Assembly (NCBI RefSeq): GCF_033097525.1
Contig: NZ_CP109907.1
Coordinates: 868,001-932,000, forward strand
Direction of reading: 5' to 3'
DNA: 64,000 nt
Origin: Sphingobacterium sp. UGAL515B_05
GTDB lineage: Bacteria > Bacteroidota > Bacteroidia > Sphingobacteriales > Sphingobacteriaceae
The notes under the pieces were generated by a model. The model did not search any database. It was not told the origin of the DNA and saw nothing but the letters and a program-made list of their open reading frames with translations. Each line of letters begins with the position of its first letter. Positions within the stretch are counted from its first letter, which is position 1. A program made the position numbers and the translations under genes. Of this stretch, positions 38,123 through 46,257 are shown piece by piece.

Positions 38123-40846
38123 TTATAAAAACATTTTTGTAAAATCCCATGATAGTTTAAGCATATAATATCTGCGTATCGTATCATATCGACGTTGTGT
38201 AAAGACAGAAGTTGATGCCGAACGACTAAAGCCCTTGTTTTGGTTAAGAACATCGTTGATCATAAAATCCAATACCAACGATTCATTTTTCAGGAATTTC
38301 TTGCTTACACCCGGATGCAACAAAAACTGCTCAAACTTCTCATCAAAAGCTTTGGTGGCCGCCTCGTACGAGTAGGTATAATTGGTATAAACCTTAAATG
38401 TTTTGTTGAAAAAATACTCTACACTTCCGTTTGAAGCGAAAACAAAACCATTACTGTTGGTATTGCGTTCCAAACTTGATTTCATCAAACGATATTGTGG
38501 ACTAAAGTTCAGGTCAAAATTTAAACCTGTCTTGGTATCTCTTTTGAAATTATACGTAAAATTAAAGTTCGTTGTATTTACTTTATTCAATTGGTGATTG
38601 AACATATTATAATTATCACTCATATTCACATAAAACTGTGGTGAGTTGGATAGGCCAAGTTTTTTGCTCAACTTGAAATAAACGCCAGACCATACGTTCA
38701 GGGAAGTATTTGTCTTACCATCAACATTATTCCAAGTATATGTATTGATCCCTTTTAGGGTATCAATATTCTGCGTAATCGGGTTCTTTTCTGTAGAAAT
38801 ATTACCACCGACATAGACATAGTTTCCGGTCAACACACGGAAGGAATTATAGTTCAGATTTAGTGAGTTCCTAAACGATGGTTTTAAATTTTCATTTCCC
38901 AAATAGCGATTAATCTGGTCTGAGTTATCTAAGATCGGTTGGATTTGACTTAATGAAGGCAATTGATTTTTACCGGTATAATTCATCCATAACCCCTTGG
39001 TTTTTGTAAAGGAATAGCCAGCACTTACATTTGGATTGTACGTAAAGTAACTTCTTGTAATACCTTCACTTGTATAATTATTAAACTGTTTCAGTTTGTC
39101 ATTATTGAAATTATTGGCCACAGTGAACTTAAATTTTTCAGTTGTATGAACTACAGCCAATTTGTACCTATTGCTGCTTCTATCGAAATCATAGTTATTA
39201 CTGAAGCGACGATCTAATTGCGTATAATTTCCGGCTCCATCAATATTGAAAGACTCCACGATGGAACTACTATTACTTTGCTCAATTCCCGTTCCCACAA
39301 CAAGGTTCCAAATTTTGGATAAAGGTTCGGTATAGGAAATTGAAGCGCTTAGCACGTCACTGGTATTGTTACGCACCTTACTTTGATCTGTAGTTGAATC
39401 TGTTTTTAAGCTATAATTTCTCAGGTCCGACTTTAAATGACCAGTGCCTTTCATCTCATTTCTTTTCCATTGGCCATCGAATGTAAAAGAACGTCCTTTT
39501 TTCTTGAATTTGTGCGTAAAATAAGTGCTAAAATTAAATTCGTTGATATTATTTTTCACCAATTCACGCGTATTCTCAGCAATAGTTGTATCTGCATTTT
39601 GGCCAAACTGATAAGCTTCACGCTTGTTATCTGACCAAAGGTTCTTTCTTGATGCCCCGCCCCGTATGGTCAGGAGATTTAACGAATCTAATTTCAGGTC
39701 ATATTTCAGATTAGCACGATGCTGGTCATTTTCAGAATCTACATTCTTCACTGATTTGTTATTGATCAAACCGGTCGTAATCGTTTCATCATTTCCATCG
39801 CTGCTCAATCTTCCATATTTATAGTTAATGTTGACTGTATGTTTATCCTTATCAAATTTATCCGAGAAGTTAACGCCCGAATTTATGGCCTTAGGTACAC
39901 CAATAACTCCTTGTCCAGAAAAAGGATCCGTAAAATTAGACCAGCTCATCGATCCGTCATCACCATAGGACACACCTGAATCACCACCATACTTTTGTGC
40001 ATCCTGCCAGTTCATGCTCGTAGTACCATTATTACCGAAAAGCCCATAAACTGATATTTTCTGCGATCCCTTAAACTTGTTCAACATCAATTGCCCCATA
40101 TAGTAGTCGTCGGTTCCACCGCCAAGAAGCGCTTTTCCGAACATGCCATTTTTAGAGCCTTCTTTTAGCTTTACATTGATCGTTTGCTCACGCTGACCAT
40201 CATCCACTCCTGTTCGCTCTGCCTGCTCGGATTTTTTCTCGTAAACCTGAACTTTATCCACCATATCCGATCGGATATTTCGTGTCACCAGTGTCGGATC
40301 ATCACCGAAAAATTCTTCACCATCTACCAATACTTTTTTGACTGTTTTACCTTGTGCAGTAATCTTTCCAGATGCATCAACCGTGATGCCAGGCAAAGCT
40401 TTCAACAGGTCCTCAACCTTGGCATTCTTTTCAACTTTAAAACTGCCGGCATCATATTCTGTGGTATCACCTTTAATGGTGATTGGGATACGTCCAGTGA
40501 CGATGACTTCTTGTAATAATGTGGCTGTATTTGTTAGGCCAATAGCCAATTTGGAGTAATCCACTCCAGATTGAATCTCCGTATAAAAATCGCCATACTT
40601 GGGATAGCTCACAATCAGTACATAATTTCCAGTATCAGGTCTGGCTAAGGAAAACAGACCATTTTCGTCCGATCGCGTAAAGCCTGTTAGTATGGAATCT
40701 TTAGCGGTCAACAACATGACTGTTGCGTCTGATAACTTTAGTTGGTCCTTTACATCACTTATTTTCCCAGCAATCTTGGATTGTCCCGAAGCCAAACCAG
40801 GAATAGCAAGAATGAAAAATAAGAGAATTCGTAAAACTCTTTTCAT
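38123..40846 (-). CDS. Outer-membrane TonB-dependent-receptor-like beta-barrel protein (copy 2)
   Basis: 907 aa, same domain order as copy 1: signal peptide, carboxypeptidase-regulatory-like domain (about 24-100), plug (EEVIVTGR..., DLLKALPGITVDASGKITAQ) and barrel ending LKLSWDFTKMFL. The N-terminal 220 residues match copy 1 closely, while the barrel has diverged strongly apart from scattered motifs such as GNENLKPS. This suggests a tandem duplication followed by change in the ligand-facing part. Confidence 0.92.
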   Translation of the reverse strand: MKRVLRILLFFILAIPGLASGQSKIAGKISDVKDQLKLSDATVMLLTAKDSILTGFTRSDENGLFSLARPDTGNYVLIVSYPKYGDFYTEIQSGVDYSKLAIGLTNTATLLQEVIVTGRIPITIKGDTTEYDAGSFKVEKNAKVEDLLKALPGITVDASGKITAQGKTVKKVLVDGEEFFGDDPTLVTRNIRSDMVDKVQVYEKKSEQAERTGVDDGQREQTINVKLKEGSKNGMFGKALLGGGTDDYYMGQLMLNKFKGSQKISVYGLFGNNGTTSMNWQDAQKYGGDSGVSYGDDGSMSWSNFTDPFSGQGVIGVPKAINSGVNFSDKFDKDKHTVNINYKYGRLSSDGNDETITTGLINNKSVKNVDSENDQHRANLKYDLKLDSLNLLTIRGGASRKNLWSDNKREAYQFGQNADTTIAENTRELVKNNINEFNFSTYFTHKFKKKGRSFTFDGQWKRNEMKGTGHLKSDLRNYSLKTDSTTDQSKVRNNTSDVLSASISYTEPLSKIWNLVVGTGIEQSNSSSIVESFNIDGAGNYTQLDRRFSNNYDFDRSSNRYKLAVVHTTEKFKFTVANNFNNDKLKQFNNYTSEGITRSYFTYNPNVSAGYSFTKTKGLWMNYTGKNQLPSLSQIQPILDNSDQINRYLGNENLKPSFRNSLNLNYNSFRVLTGNYVYVGGNISTEKNPITQNIDTLKGINTYTWNNVDGKTNTSLNVWSGVYFKLSKKLGLSNSPQFYVNMSDNYNMFNHQLNKVNTTNFNFTYNFKRDTKTGLNFDLNFSPQYRLMKSSLERNTNSNGFVFASNGSVEYFFNKTFKVYTNYTYSYEAATKAFDEKFEQFLLHPGVSKKFLKNESLVLDFMINDVLNQNKGFSRSASTSVFTQRRYDTIRRYYMLKLSWDFTKMFL

Positions 40847-40890
40847 AAAATTGTTGGATAGTAAATTAATATCAATATATCATTAGTAGA

Positions 40891-40918
40891 TAAAACCAAT
40901 GTTTTGTTACAGTAAATT
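40891..40918 (-). promoter_or_regulatory. Conserved upstream element of receptor/GLPGLI pair 2
   Basis: On the plus strand TAAAACCAATGTTTTGTTAC then AGTAAAT, 45-72 bases before the receptor start. The core AAAAC-CAAT-GTTTT is a perfect inverted repeat. It matches the element before pair 1. Confidence 0.5.
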
Positions 40919-41027
40919 TAATTTTATTTCTTAAAAAAGAATTTTAACACCTAAGCCCCTCTTACAAGCAAAATAAGAGGCTCTTTTTGAGAAGCCCATT
41001 TCCTACACATGTATATAGAAAAATTCA

Positions 41028-41381
41028 CTATGCTTGATAATGCCTCTTCTGTTGCATATTGATCAAACGCCACAACTGAAGACAGAAAAAGCATATCAAA
41101 ACAGCAAAAGATAATTGGCCCCCAATTGCACTGTAATTTTTAAGATCCGGGGCTATGTCTGCAACTTGAATTTTGGCCATCAGATAATTATTGAACATCA
41201 TGCCGCATACAGTCCCCAGAAGAAAAAATGTAATCGCATACTTTTTATTTACCAGGGCTTTCTCTTTATCTTTCTCGAGCGCAGCGATACCGTTCATGAT
41301 ACGTTGTTCAAAATCGTCAAATGGTATTTCTATTTTACTCATTTGCATAATTTTTTTGAATCTTTCCTGTTCCTTATCCAT
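41028..41381 (-). CDS. Putative membrane protein of ECF sigma operon
   Basis: 117 aa, unassigned. A soluble N-terminus of about 45 residues (with a FDDFEQRIMNGI segment) is followed by two membrane helices (about 48-68 and 86-106). The start overlaps the end of the sigma gene by 8 bases. Position and layout (cytoplasmic N-terminal part, then helices) suit a membrane anti-sigma factor, but I see no recognised anti-sigma motif, so this remains inference. Confidence 0.65.
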   Translation of the reverse strand: MDKEQERFKKIMQMSKIEIPFDDFEQRIMNGIAALEKDKEKALVNKKYAITFFLLGTVCGMMFNNYLMAKIQVADIAPDLKNYSAIGGQLSFAVLICFFCLQLWRLINMQQKRHYQA

Positions 41382-41925
41382 AATACTCCGCTTTTTTAAT
41401 TAACTGACTTAAAATGATCTGCATATTTTTACGGGCCCGGTGCAAGATCACTTTCGTATTCGCTAATGTCCAGCCCATAATTTCTTTAATTTCATCCATC
41501 GACTGTTCTTCGAGATAGAACAGGCGTAATGCAACAGACTCGCGAGCGGGCAAAATAGTGAGTGCATCGTTTATCATTTCTTTTCTTTCGTGGTCTATTA
41601 TTTCATCCAATACAGAATCTTCATGCGACATGTCATGATGGGATAGATCAAAATTGACCAGCTCCAGTTTCTTATGACGAATAGCATTAAAAGCAACATG
41701 CACAACAATTCGGTAAAACCAGGTACTAAATTTCGATTTCCCTTTAAAGGAAGACAGCGATTGATAGCATTTTATAAATGCATCCTGAACGACATCTTCT
41801 GCCAAATGCTCTTCCTTCACAATGGAAAGAGCGACAGAAAATGCCATATCCTTATACGTTTTTATAAAATAACGATAGGATTCCACATCGCCTGATAGAA
41901 CTTTTCGAATATAGATTTCATCCAT
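41374..41925 (-). CDS. RNA polymerase ECF-type sigma-70 factor
   Basis: An alternative sigma factor. Region 2 includes LAEDVVQDAFIKCYQSL and FSTWFYRIVVHVAFNAIRHKK; region 4 includes LPARESVALRLFYLEEQSMDEI and the recognition helix TLANTKVILHRARKNM. The start is set at the ATG giving MDEIYIRKVL; an in-frame ATG 42 bases earlier would run into the upstream gene. It is the middle gene of a three-gene set with two small membrane proteins. Confidence 0.9.
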   Translation of the reverse strand: MDEIYIRKVLSGDVESYRYFIKTYKDMAFSVALSIVKEEHLAEDVVQDAFIKCYQSLSSFKGKSKFSTWFYRIVVHVAFNAIRHKKLELVNFDLSHHDMSHEDSVLDEIIDHERKEMINDALTILPARESVALRLFYLEEQSMDEIKEIMGWTLANTKVILHRARKNMQIILSQLIKKAEYYG

Positions 41926-41932
41926 TGGCGGG

Positions 41933-42247
41933 TTAAATATCGCGTTTTTTATCCAATCGGTTAGCAATTATCATTGCAACACCCGCAGAAATAATCAAAA
42001 TTGCGACGGCAAGTGAATCGGGCAAATCAGTATTCATGTAGTTGTCCAAAATTCCCACAATGAACAATCCTATGCCTATACCAAGCACCAAAATCCCGGG
42101 CTTTTGCCAATCTAGCGACTCTCTTTTCTTATGTTCACCCGGAATCTGAACAGCGACACTCCGATACCGCATAATAAAATAAACACATAAGGTGATACAT
42201 GTAAATAGTCCGATTCCTAAAATGGCTCCTACTGTTTGCTTTTCCAT
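41933..42247 (-). CDS. Small membrane protein preceding ECF sigma gene
   Basis: 104 aa with three predicted helices (about 8-28, 50-70 and 77-97) joined by a charged loop. It resembles small DUF-type membrane proteins often found at the front of Bacteroidota sigma operons, but no function is known. It ends 7 bases before the sigma start. Divergent from the M20 dipeptidase gene. Confidence 0.7.
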   Translation of the reverse strand: MEKQTVGAILGIGLFTCITLCVYFIMRYRSVAVQIPGEHKKRESLDWQKPGILVLGIGIGLFIVGILDNYMNTDLPDSLAVAILIISAGVAMIIANRLDKKRDI

Positions 42248-42305
42248 AATGATTTGAATTAGTTTTCACATTAGTCGCAACCATTCCCGAAAAGGTTACA
42301 ACAAA

Positions 42306-42337
42306 TTGAGTTAAATGTATCGATTTGTGTAAATTTG
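42306..42337 (+). promoter_or_regulatory. Bacteroidota promoter for the M20 dipeptidase gene
   Basis: TTG at 42306-42308, 21-base spacer, TAAATTTG at 42330-42337. This gives a 5' leader of about 10-12 bases before the ATG at 42355. Confidence 0.65.
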
Positions 42338-42354
42338 TTTCAAACACAAACAAT

Positions 42355-43725
42355 ATGCAAAACATTAAAGAATATGTAGAAGCAAACAAGCAACGTTTTT
42401 TGGATGAGTTGTTTGATTTATTGCGTTTACCATCAGTAAGTGCCGATCCTAAATTTAAAGGAGATGTCGAAAAGACTGCTGAATTTGTTGCTCAGAAATT
42501 GCGTGAAGCCGGAGCCGACAATGTAGAAGTTTGTCCTACCGCTGGTAATCCAATCGTTTATGGAGAAAAAATCATCGATCCGGCACTTCCTACAGTGTTG
42601 ACATATGGTCATTACGACGTACAACCTGCTGATCCATATGAGTTGTGGGATACCCCTCCTTTCGAACCGACAGTCCGTGATGGCAAAATCTATGCACGTG
42701 GGTCTGCCGATGATAAAGGTCAGTTTTACATGCATGTAAAAGCCTTCGAATACATGATTAAAAATGATGCATTAGCATGCAACATCAAATTTATGATTGA
42801 AGGAGAAGAGGAAGTAGGCTCGGTCAATTTGGGTACCTTCGTAAAAGAAAATACTGAAAGACTGAAAGCCGATGTTATTGTGATTTCTGATACATCGATG
42901 ATCAGCATGGCCCAACCATCGTTAGAAACTGGCTTACGTGGACTTTCTTATGTTGAAGTTGAAGTCACGGGGCCTAATAGAGATTTACACTCCGGCGTAT
43001 ATGGTGGAGCAGTAGCCAATCCGGCGACGATATTGGCAAAACTGATTGCATCATTACATGACGAAAATAATCATATCGCTATCCCTGGGTTTTATGATGA
43101 TGTTGTCGAATTGACGGCTGAAGAACGTAAAGCATTAAATGAAGCACCTTTTGACATTGAAGAATACAAAACCGACCTGGGTATCCAAAATATCTGGGGA
43201 GAAAAAGGTTACACGACATTGGAACGCACCGGTATTCGACCAACCTTAGAAGTAAATGGCATTTGGGGTGGTTATATCGGTGAAGGCGCCAAAACGGTAT
43301 TACCTTCAAAAGCGAATGCAAAAATTTCAATGCGTCTTGTACCTAACCAAAACTCGCACCGTATTACGGAGCTTTTCAAAAAACATTTTGAATCTATTGC
43401 ACCAGATTATGTGAAAGTAGAGGTTAAACCTCATCATGGTGGTGAGCCTGTCGTCACACCGACCGACAGTGTTGCGTACAAAGCGGCAGAAAAAGCCCTC
43501 CATGACACCTTTGGTGTTAAACCTATTCCAACGCGCGGTGGTGGTTCGATCCCAATCGTCGCTCTTTTTGAAGAAGTATTGGGTTTAAAGACTGTACTCT
43601 TGGGCTTCGGACTAGATAGTGACAACCTACATTCTCCAAATGAAAAGTATGGTATTGAAAATTACCTTATGGGCATATCAACAATTCCTTTATTTCATAA
43701 ATATTACGCGGAACTAAGCAAATAA
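42355..43725 (+). CDS. M20 family dipeptidase
   Basis: A cytoplasmic di-zinc dipeptidase (carnosinase/PepV-like clan). The 456-aa protein has LTYGHYDVQPADP (about 82, zinc His and Asp), ARGSADDKGQFYMH (about 111), the catalytic EGEEEVGS (about 145) and GGSIPIVA (about 390). The dimerisation domain lies in the middle. The start is set at the ATG after the promoter, not the in-frame ATG at 42325, which precedes the -7 element. Confidence 0.92.
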   Translation: MQNIKEYVEANKQRFLDELFDLLRLPSVSADPKFKGDVEKTAEFVAQKLREAGADNVEVCPTAGNPIVYGEKIIDPALPTVLTYGHYDVQPADPYELWDTPPFEPTVRDGKIYARGSADDKGQFYMHVKAFEYMIKNDALACNIKFMIEGEEEVGSVNLGTFVKENTERLKADVIVISDTSMISMAQPSLETGLRGLSYVEVEVTGPNRDLHSGVYGGAVANPATILAKLIASLHDENNHIAIPGFYDDVVELTAEERKALNEAPFDIEEYKTDLGIQNIWGEKGYTTLERTGIRPTLEVNGIWGGYIGEGAKTVLPSKANAKISMRLVPNQNSHRITELFKKHFESIAPDYVKVEVKPHHGGEPVVTPTDSVAYKAAEKALHDTFGVKPIPTRGGGSIPIVALFEEVLGLKTVLLGFGLDSDNLHSPNEKYGIENYLMGISTIPLFHKYYAELSK

Positions 43726-43740
43726 TTTAGTTTTTCATTA

Positions 43741-43786
43741 GATAAAGGGTTATTTTTAAATTTTAGAAATAACCCTTTATCGTTTT
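43741..43786 (+). terminator. Strong terminator after dipeptidase, abutting the LysR start codon
   Basis: GATAAAGGGTTATTT and AAATAACCCTTTATC, a perfect 15-bp stem with an 11-base loop, followed by GTTTT. The stem ends 5 bases before the LysR ATG. Confidence 0.85.
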
Positions 43787-44689
43787 ATGGATTTTGATTT
43801 TCGTTTAATTGTATTTTACACTGCGGCTCAGCACCTTAATTTCACCAAAACGGCCTCGGCCCTTTTCATCTCACAACCAGCTGTAAGCAAAAACATCCAG
43901 GAACTAGAGAAGAAACTTGGTGTACCACTCTTCGAAAGAAAGGGCAACAATCTTAATTTAACCGATTCAGGTCAAATTCTCTATAAATATGCCCAACAGA
44001 TTATCAATCTGTATAACCAGGCGGGCCAGGAAATACAGGAGTTGCAGGAAGGGCGAAAAGGAAATCTGGTCTTAGGAGCCAGCACAACCATTTCCCAATA
44101 TGTTTTACCTGCTCTGCTTGCCGATTTTCTATCCCAATATCCCAACAACCGTATCCAGTCTTTTCAATCCAATAGCCGCAGTATTGAGGAACAGCTTATC
44201 GACAAAACATTGGATTTAGGTATCACGGAGGGATCTACCGACAACCGGGCGCTGAAATACATTCCTTTTATGAAGGATGAGCTAGTTCTGGTCACAAATA
44301 GCCAAAACCCACTATTAGCTCAATTAAAAAATCCAATACTATCCGATATCACACGCTTACCTTTGGTACTACGCGAGCAGGGCTCGGGTACACGAACAAT
44401 TATTGAGAATGCACTAAAAGATAAAAGCATTAATCTATCCGAAGTACAGATAGAAATGATCTTGCCTTCAACAGAGAGTATCAAAGGCTACCTTGCACGT
44501 CGCAACAGCTTTGCTTTTTTATCGATTCATACAGTGCAAAAAGAAGTGTTAAATAATCTATTGACCATTGTTGATATCCCACAATTGACAATAGAACGTT
44601 ATTTCTATTTTACCCATTTATATGGAGGACTTGCCGGTACGCCCAACCAGTTTCTGCAATTCTGTCTGCGGCAAAACTTCAAGTTATAA
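43787..44689 (+). CDS. LysR family transcriptional regulator
   Basis: A 300-aa LysR-type regulator. N-terminal winged helix (about 1-62: MDFDFRLIVFYTAAQHLNFT, ALFISQPAVSKNIQELEKKL) and a C-terminal effector-binding domain (about 90-295) of the CysB/CbbR-like type (LVLGASTTISQYVLP). The start codon follows a terminator stem by 5 bases and has no ribosome-binding site. It is read in the same direction as the cytochrome/DsrE/binding-protein genes 80 bases downstream and is their likely regulator; CysB-type members often sense sulfur compounds. Confidence 0.92.
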   Translation: MDFDFRLIVFYTAAQHLNFTKTASALFISQPAVSKNIQELEKKLGVPLFERKGNNLNLTDSGQILYKYAQQIINLYNQAGQEIQELQEGRKGNLVLGASTTISQYVLPALLADFLSQYPNNRIQSFQSNSRSIEEQLIDKTLDLGITEGSTDNRALKYIPFMKDELVLVTNSQNPLLAQLKNPILSDITRLPLVLREQGSGTRTIIENALKDKSINLSEVQIEMILPSTESIKGYLARRNSFAFLSIHTVQKEVLNNLLTIVDIPQLTIERYFYFTHLYGGLAGTPNQFLQFCLRQNFKL

Positions 44690-44769
44690 CCAAATGTTAT
44701 ATCTCATAAACAAACTTCGTTTTAATTCCAGATTTGAGGCGGCTAGATTTGTACAAATGAATTAGCGTA

Positions 44770-45750
44770 ATGGAATATAAAAAACTAACAGATTATTTAA
44801 AGGCACTCAGCTGGATCATTGTAGCATTGGTTATTACATGTACGACCTTATGTGTATTTCCACTAAAACATGATGAAAACAAAAAGCAAACAGATTCTCT
44901 TGAATTGCGCAATGACTCGCTTATTACGCACGTTTCCCAATTTAAGGAAATCTCATTCAAAGATAATCCTGAAGGTAAAATGGCCAGTTATGGTGAAAAG
45001 CTAATCAAAAATACATACGATTATTTCTATGATGGGGAGGTCAAAATCGGAAACAAGCTTGCCTGCAGCAGCTGCCATCTCAATGGAGGCACAAAGGCTT
45101 TTGCTGCCCCTTATGTCGGGCTCACCAATGTCTTTCCAACCTATATTGGACGAGAAAATAAGGTTGAATCACTTGAAGAGCGTATCAACGGTTGCTTTGA
45201 GAGAAGCATGAACGGCCGAGCCATTCCTGAAAATAGCAAGGAAATGAGAGCCATTATCACCTATATCAAAAACATCAGCATAAATACAGTTAATAAAGGT
45301 CGGTTGGCAGGCCAAGGATTTATAAAAATGGATATCCCCAACCGTGCCGCGGACTTGAAACATGGTCAATTGGTCTTTGAGAATAAATGTACAAGTTGTC
45401 ATGGAAAGGATGGTCAGGGGCTACCACAAACAGCGGGAAAAGGATATCAATATCCACCCTTATGGGGAAAAGACAGCTACAATGATGGTGCTGGAATGGC
45501 ACGATTGCTTACCGCGGCTCGTTTTATCAAAGCTAATATGCCTTTAGGCGCAACTTATGATGCACCTCTGTTGAAAGATGACGAGGCCTATGATGTCGCA
45601 GCATATATCAATTCTTTCGATAGACCTCAAAAAACAAACAAGCAATTGGACTATCCCAATCTAAGCAAAAAACCCAAAGATAGCCCCTACCCACCTTATG
45701 CCGATAACGTTAGTTTAGAACAACATAAACTCGGACCTTTTAATTTTTAA
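44770..45750 (+). CDS. Dihaem cytochrome c, thiosulfate dehydrogenase (TsdA)-like
   Basis: A membrane-anchored periplasmic c-type cytochrome of 326 aa. One N-terminal helix (about 13-32), then two haem sites: C99-SSC-H103 and C207-TSC-H211. The first haem domain has ASCHL-type context (LACSSCHLNGGTKAFAAPYV), then ESLEERINGCFERSMNGRAI. The Cys in that segment (C142) is where TsdA enzymes have the axial cysteine ligand of haem 1. A Met in KANMPLG (about 255) suits haem 2. TsdA oxidises thiosulfate to tetrathionate or runs in reverse. Family by motif; direction and substrate are inference. Confidence 0.78.
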   Translation: MEYKKLTDYLKALSWIIVALVITCTTLCVFPLKHDENKKQTDSLELRNDSLITHVSQFKEISFKDNPEGKMASYGEKLIKNTYDYFYDGEVKIGNKLACSSCHLNGGTKAFAAPYVGLTNVFPTYIGRENKVESLEERINGCFERSMNGRAIPENSKEMRAIITYIKNISINTVNKGRLAGQGFIKMDIPNRAADLKHGQLVFENKCTSCHGKDGQGLPQTAGKGYQYPPLWGKDSYNDGAGMARLLTAARFIKANMPLGATYDAPLLKDDEAYDVAAYINSFDRPQKTNKQLDYPNLSKKPKDSPYPPYADNVSLEQHKLGPFNF

Positions 45751-45781
45751 ACATAAATACCCCATTAAATCAATAATAAAT

Positions 45782-46252
45782 ATGAAAAAACAATTTACAA
45801 TCGCTTGCATTTTAGTAGCGATAACGACTATTCAAGCGAAAGCACAGGACAATAAATTGTTGCTCAATAACCATCAATACAGCGGTGCCGTTGCTAAGAA
45901 AAAAGCGTATAAAGCCATTTATCAGCTGGACAGCAATGATCCAAAAACAATTGAAAAAGCAATCCGTAATATTAACAATGTCTTGAAAGACCCACGGTTA
46001 AAAGGACACTTACAGATTGAATTGGTTGCATTTTCCGGTGGTACCGAAGCTTACCTAAAAAAGAACAGCCAATACGAGAAACCATTGAAAGACCTCGTCG
46101 AGAAAGGCGTTATCGTTGCACAGTGCCTGAATACGTTGGAAGAGAAACATATTGCCAAAGATGAACTATTTGATTTTATAGGCTATGTTCCTAGCGGAAA
46201 TGGTGAATTAATCTTAAGAGCAAATGAAGGTTGGGTTATCGTTAAACCATAA
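45782..46252 (+). CDS. Periplasmic DsrE/DsrF-like protein
   Basis: A 156-aa DsrE-family protein. It has a signal peptide (MKKQFTIACILVAITTIQAKA), so unlike most DsrE proteins it works outside the cytoplasm. The fold pattern is visible (KAIYQLDSND..., HLQIELVAFSGG) and the family cysteine lies in KGVIVAQCLNTLEEKHI (about residue 117). DsrE-type cysteines can bind or pass sulfane sulfur. It sits 31 bases after the TsdA-like gene and 5 bases before a binding-protein gene. Confidence 0.85.
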   Translation: MKKQFTIACILVAITTIQAKAQDNKLLLNNHQYSGAVAKKKAYKAIYQLDSNDPKTIEKAIRNINNVLKDPRLKGHLQIELVAFSGGTEAYLKKNSQYEKPLKDLVEKGVIVAQCLNTLEEKHIAKDELFDFIGYVPSGNGELILRANEGWVIVKP

Positions 46253-46257
46253 GTATA

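Noticed and set aside
40955..40990. Hairpin CCTCTTA ... TAAGAGG as terminator of the sigma operon
   Set aside because: The T-rich tail is on the plus-strand side, the wrong orientation for the minus-strand operon; the stem is short, so I do not list it.
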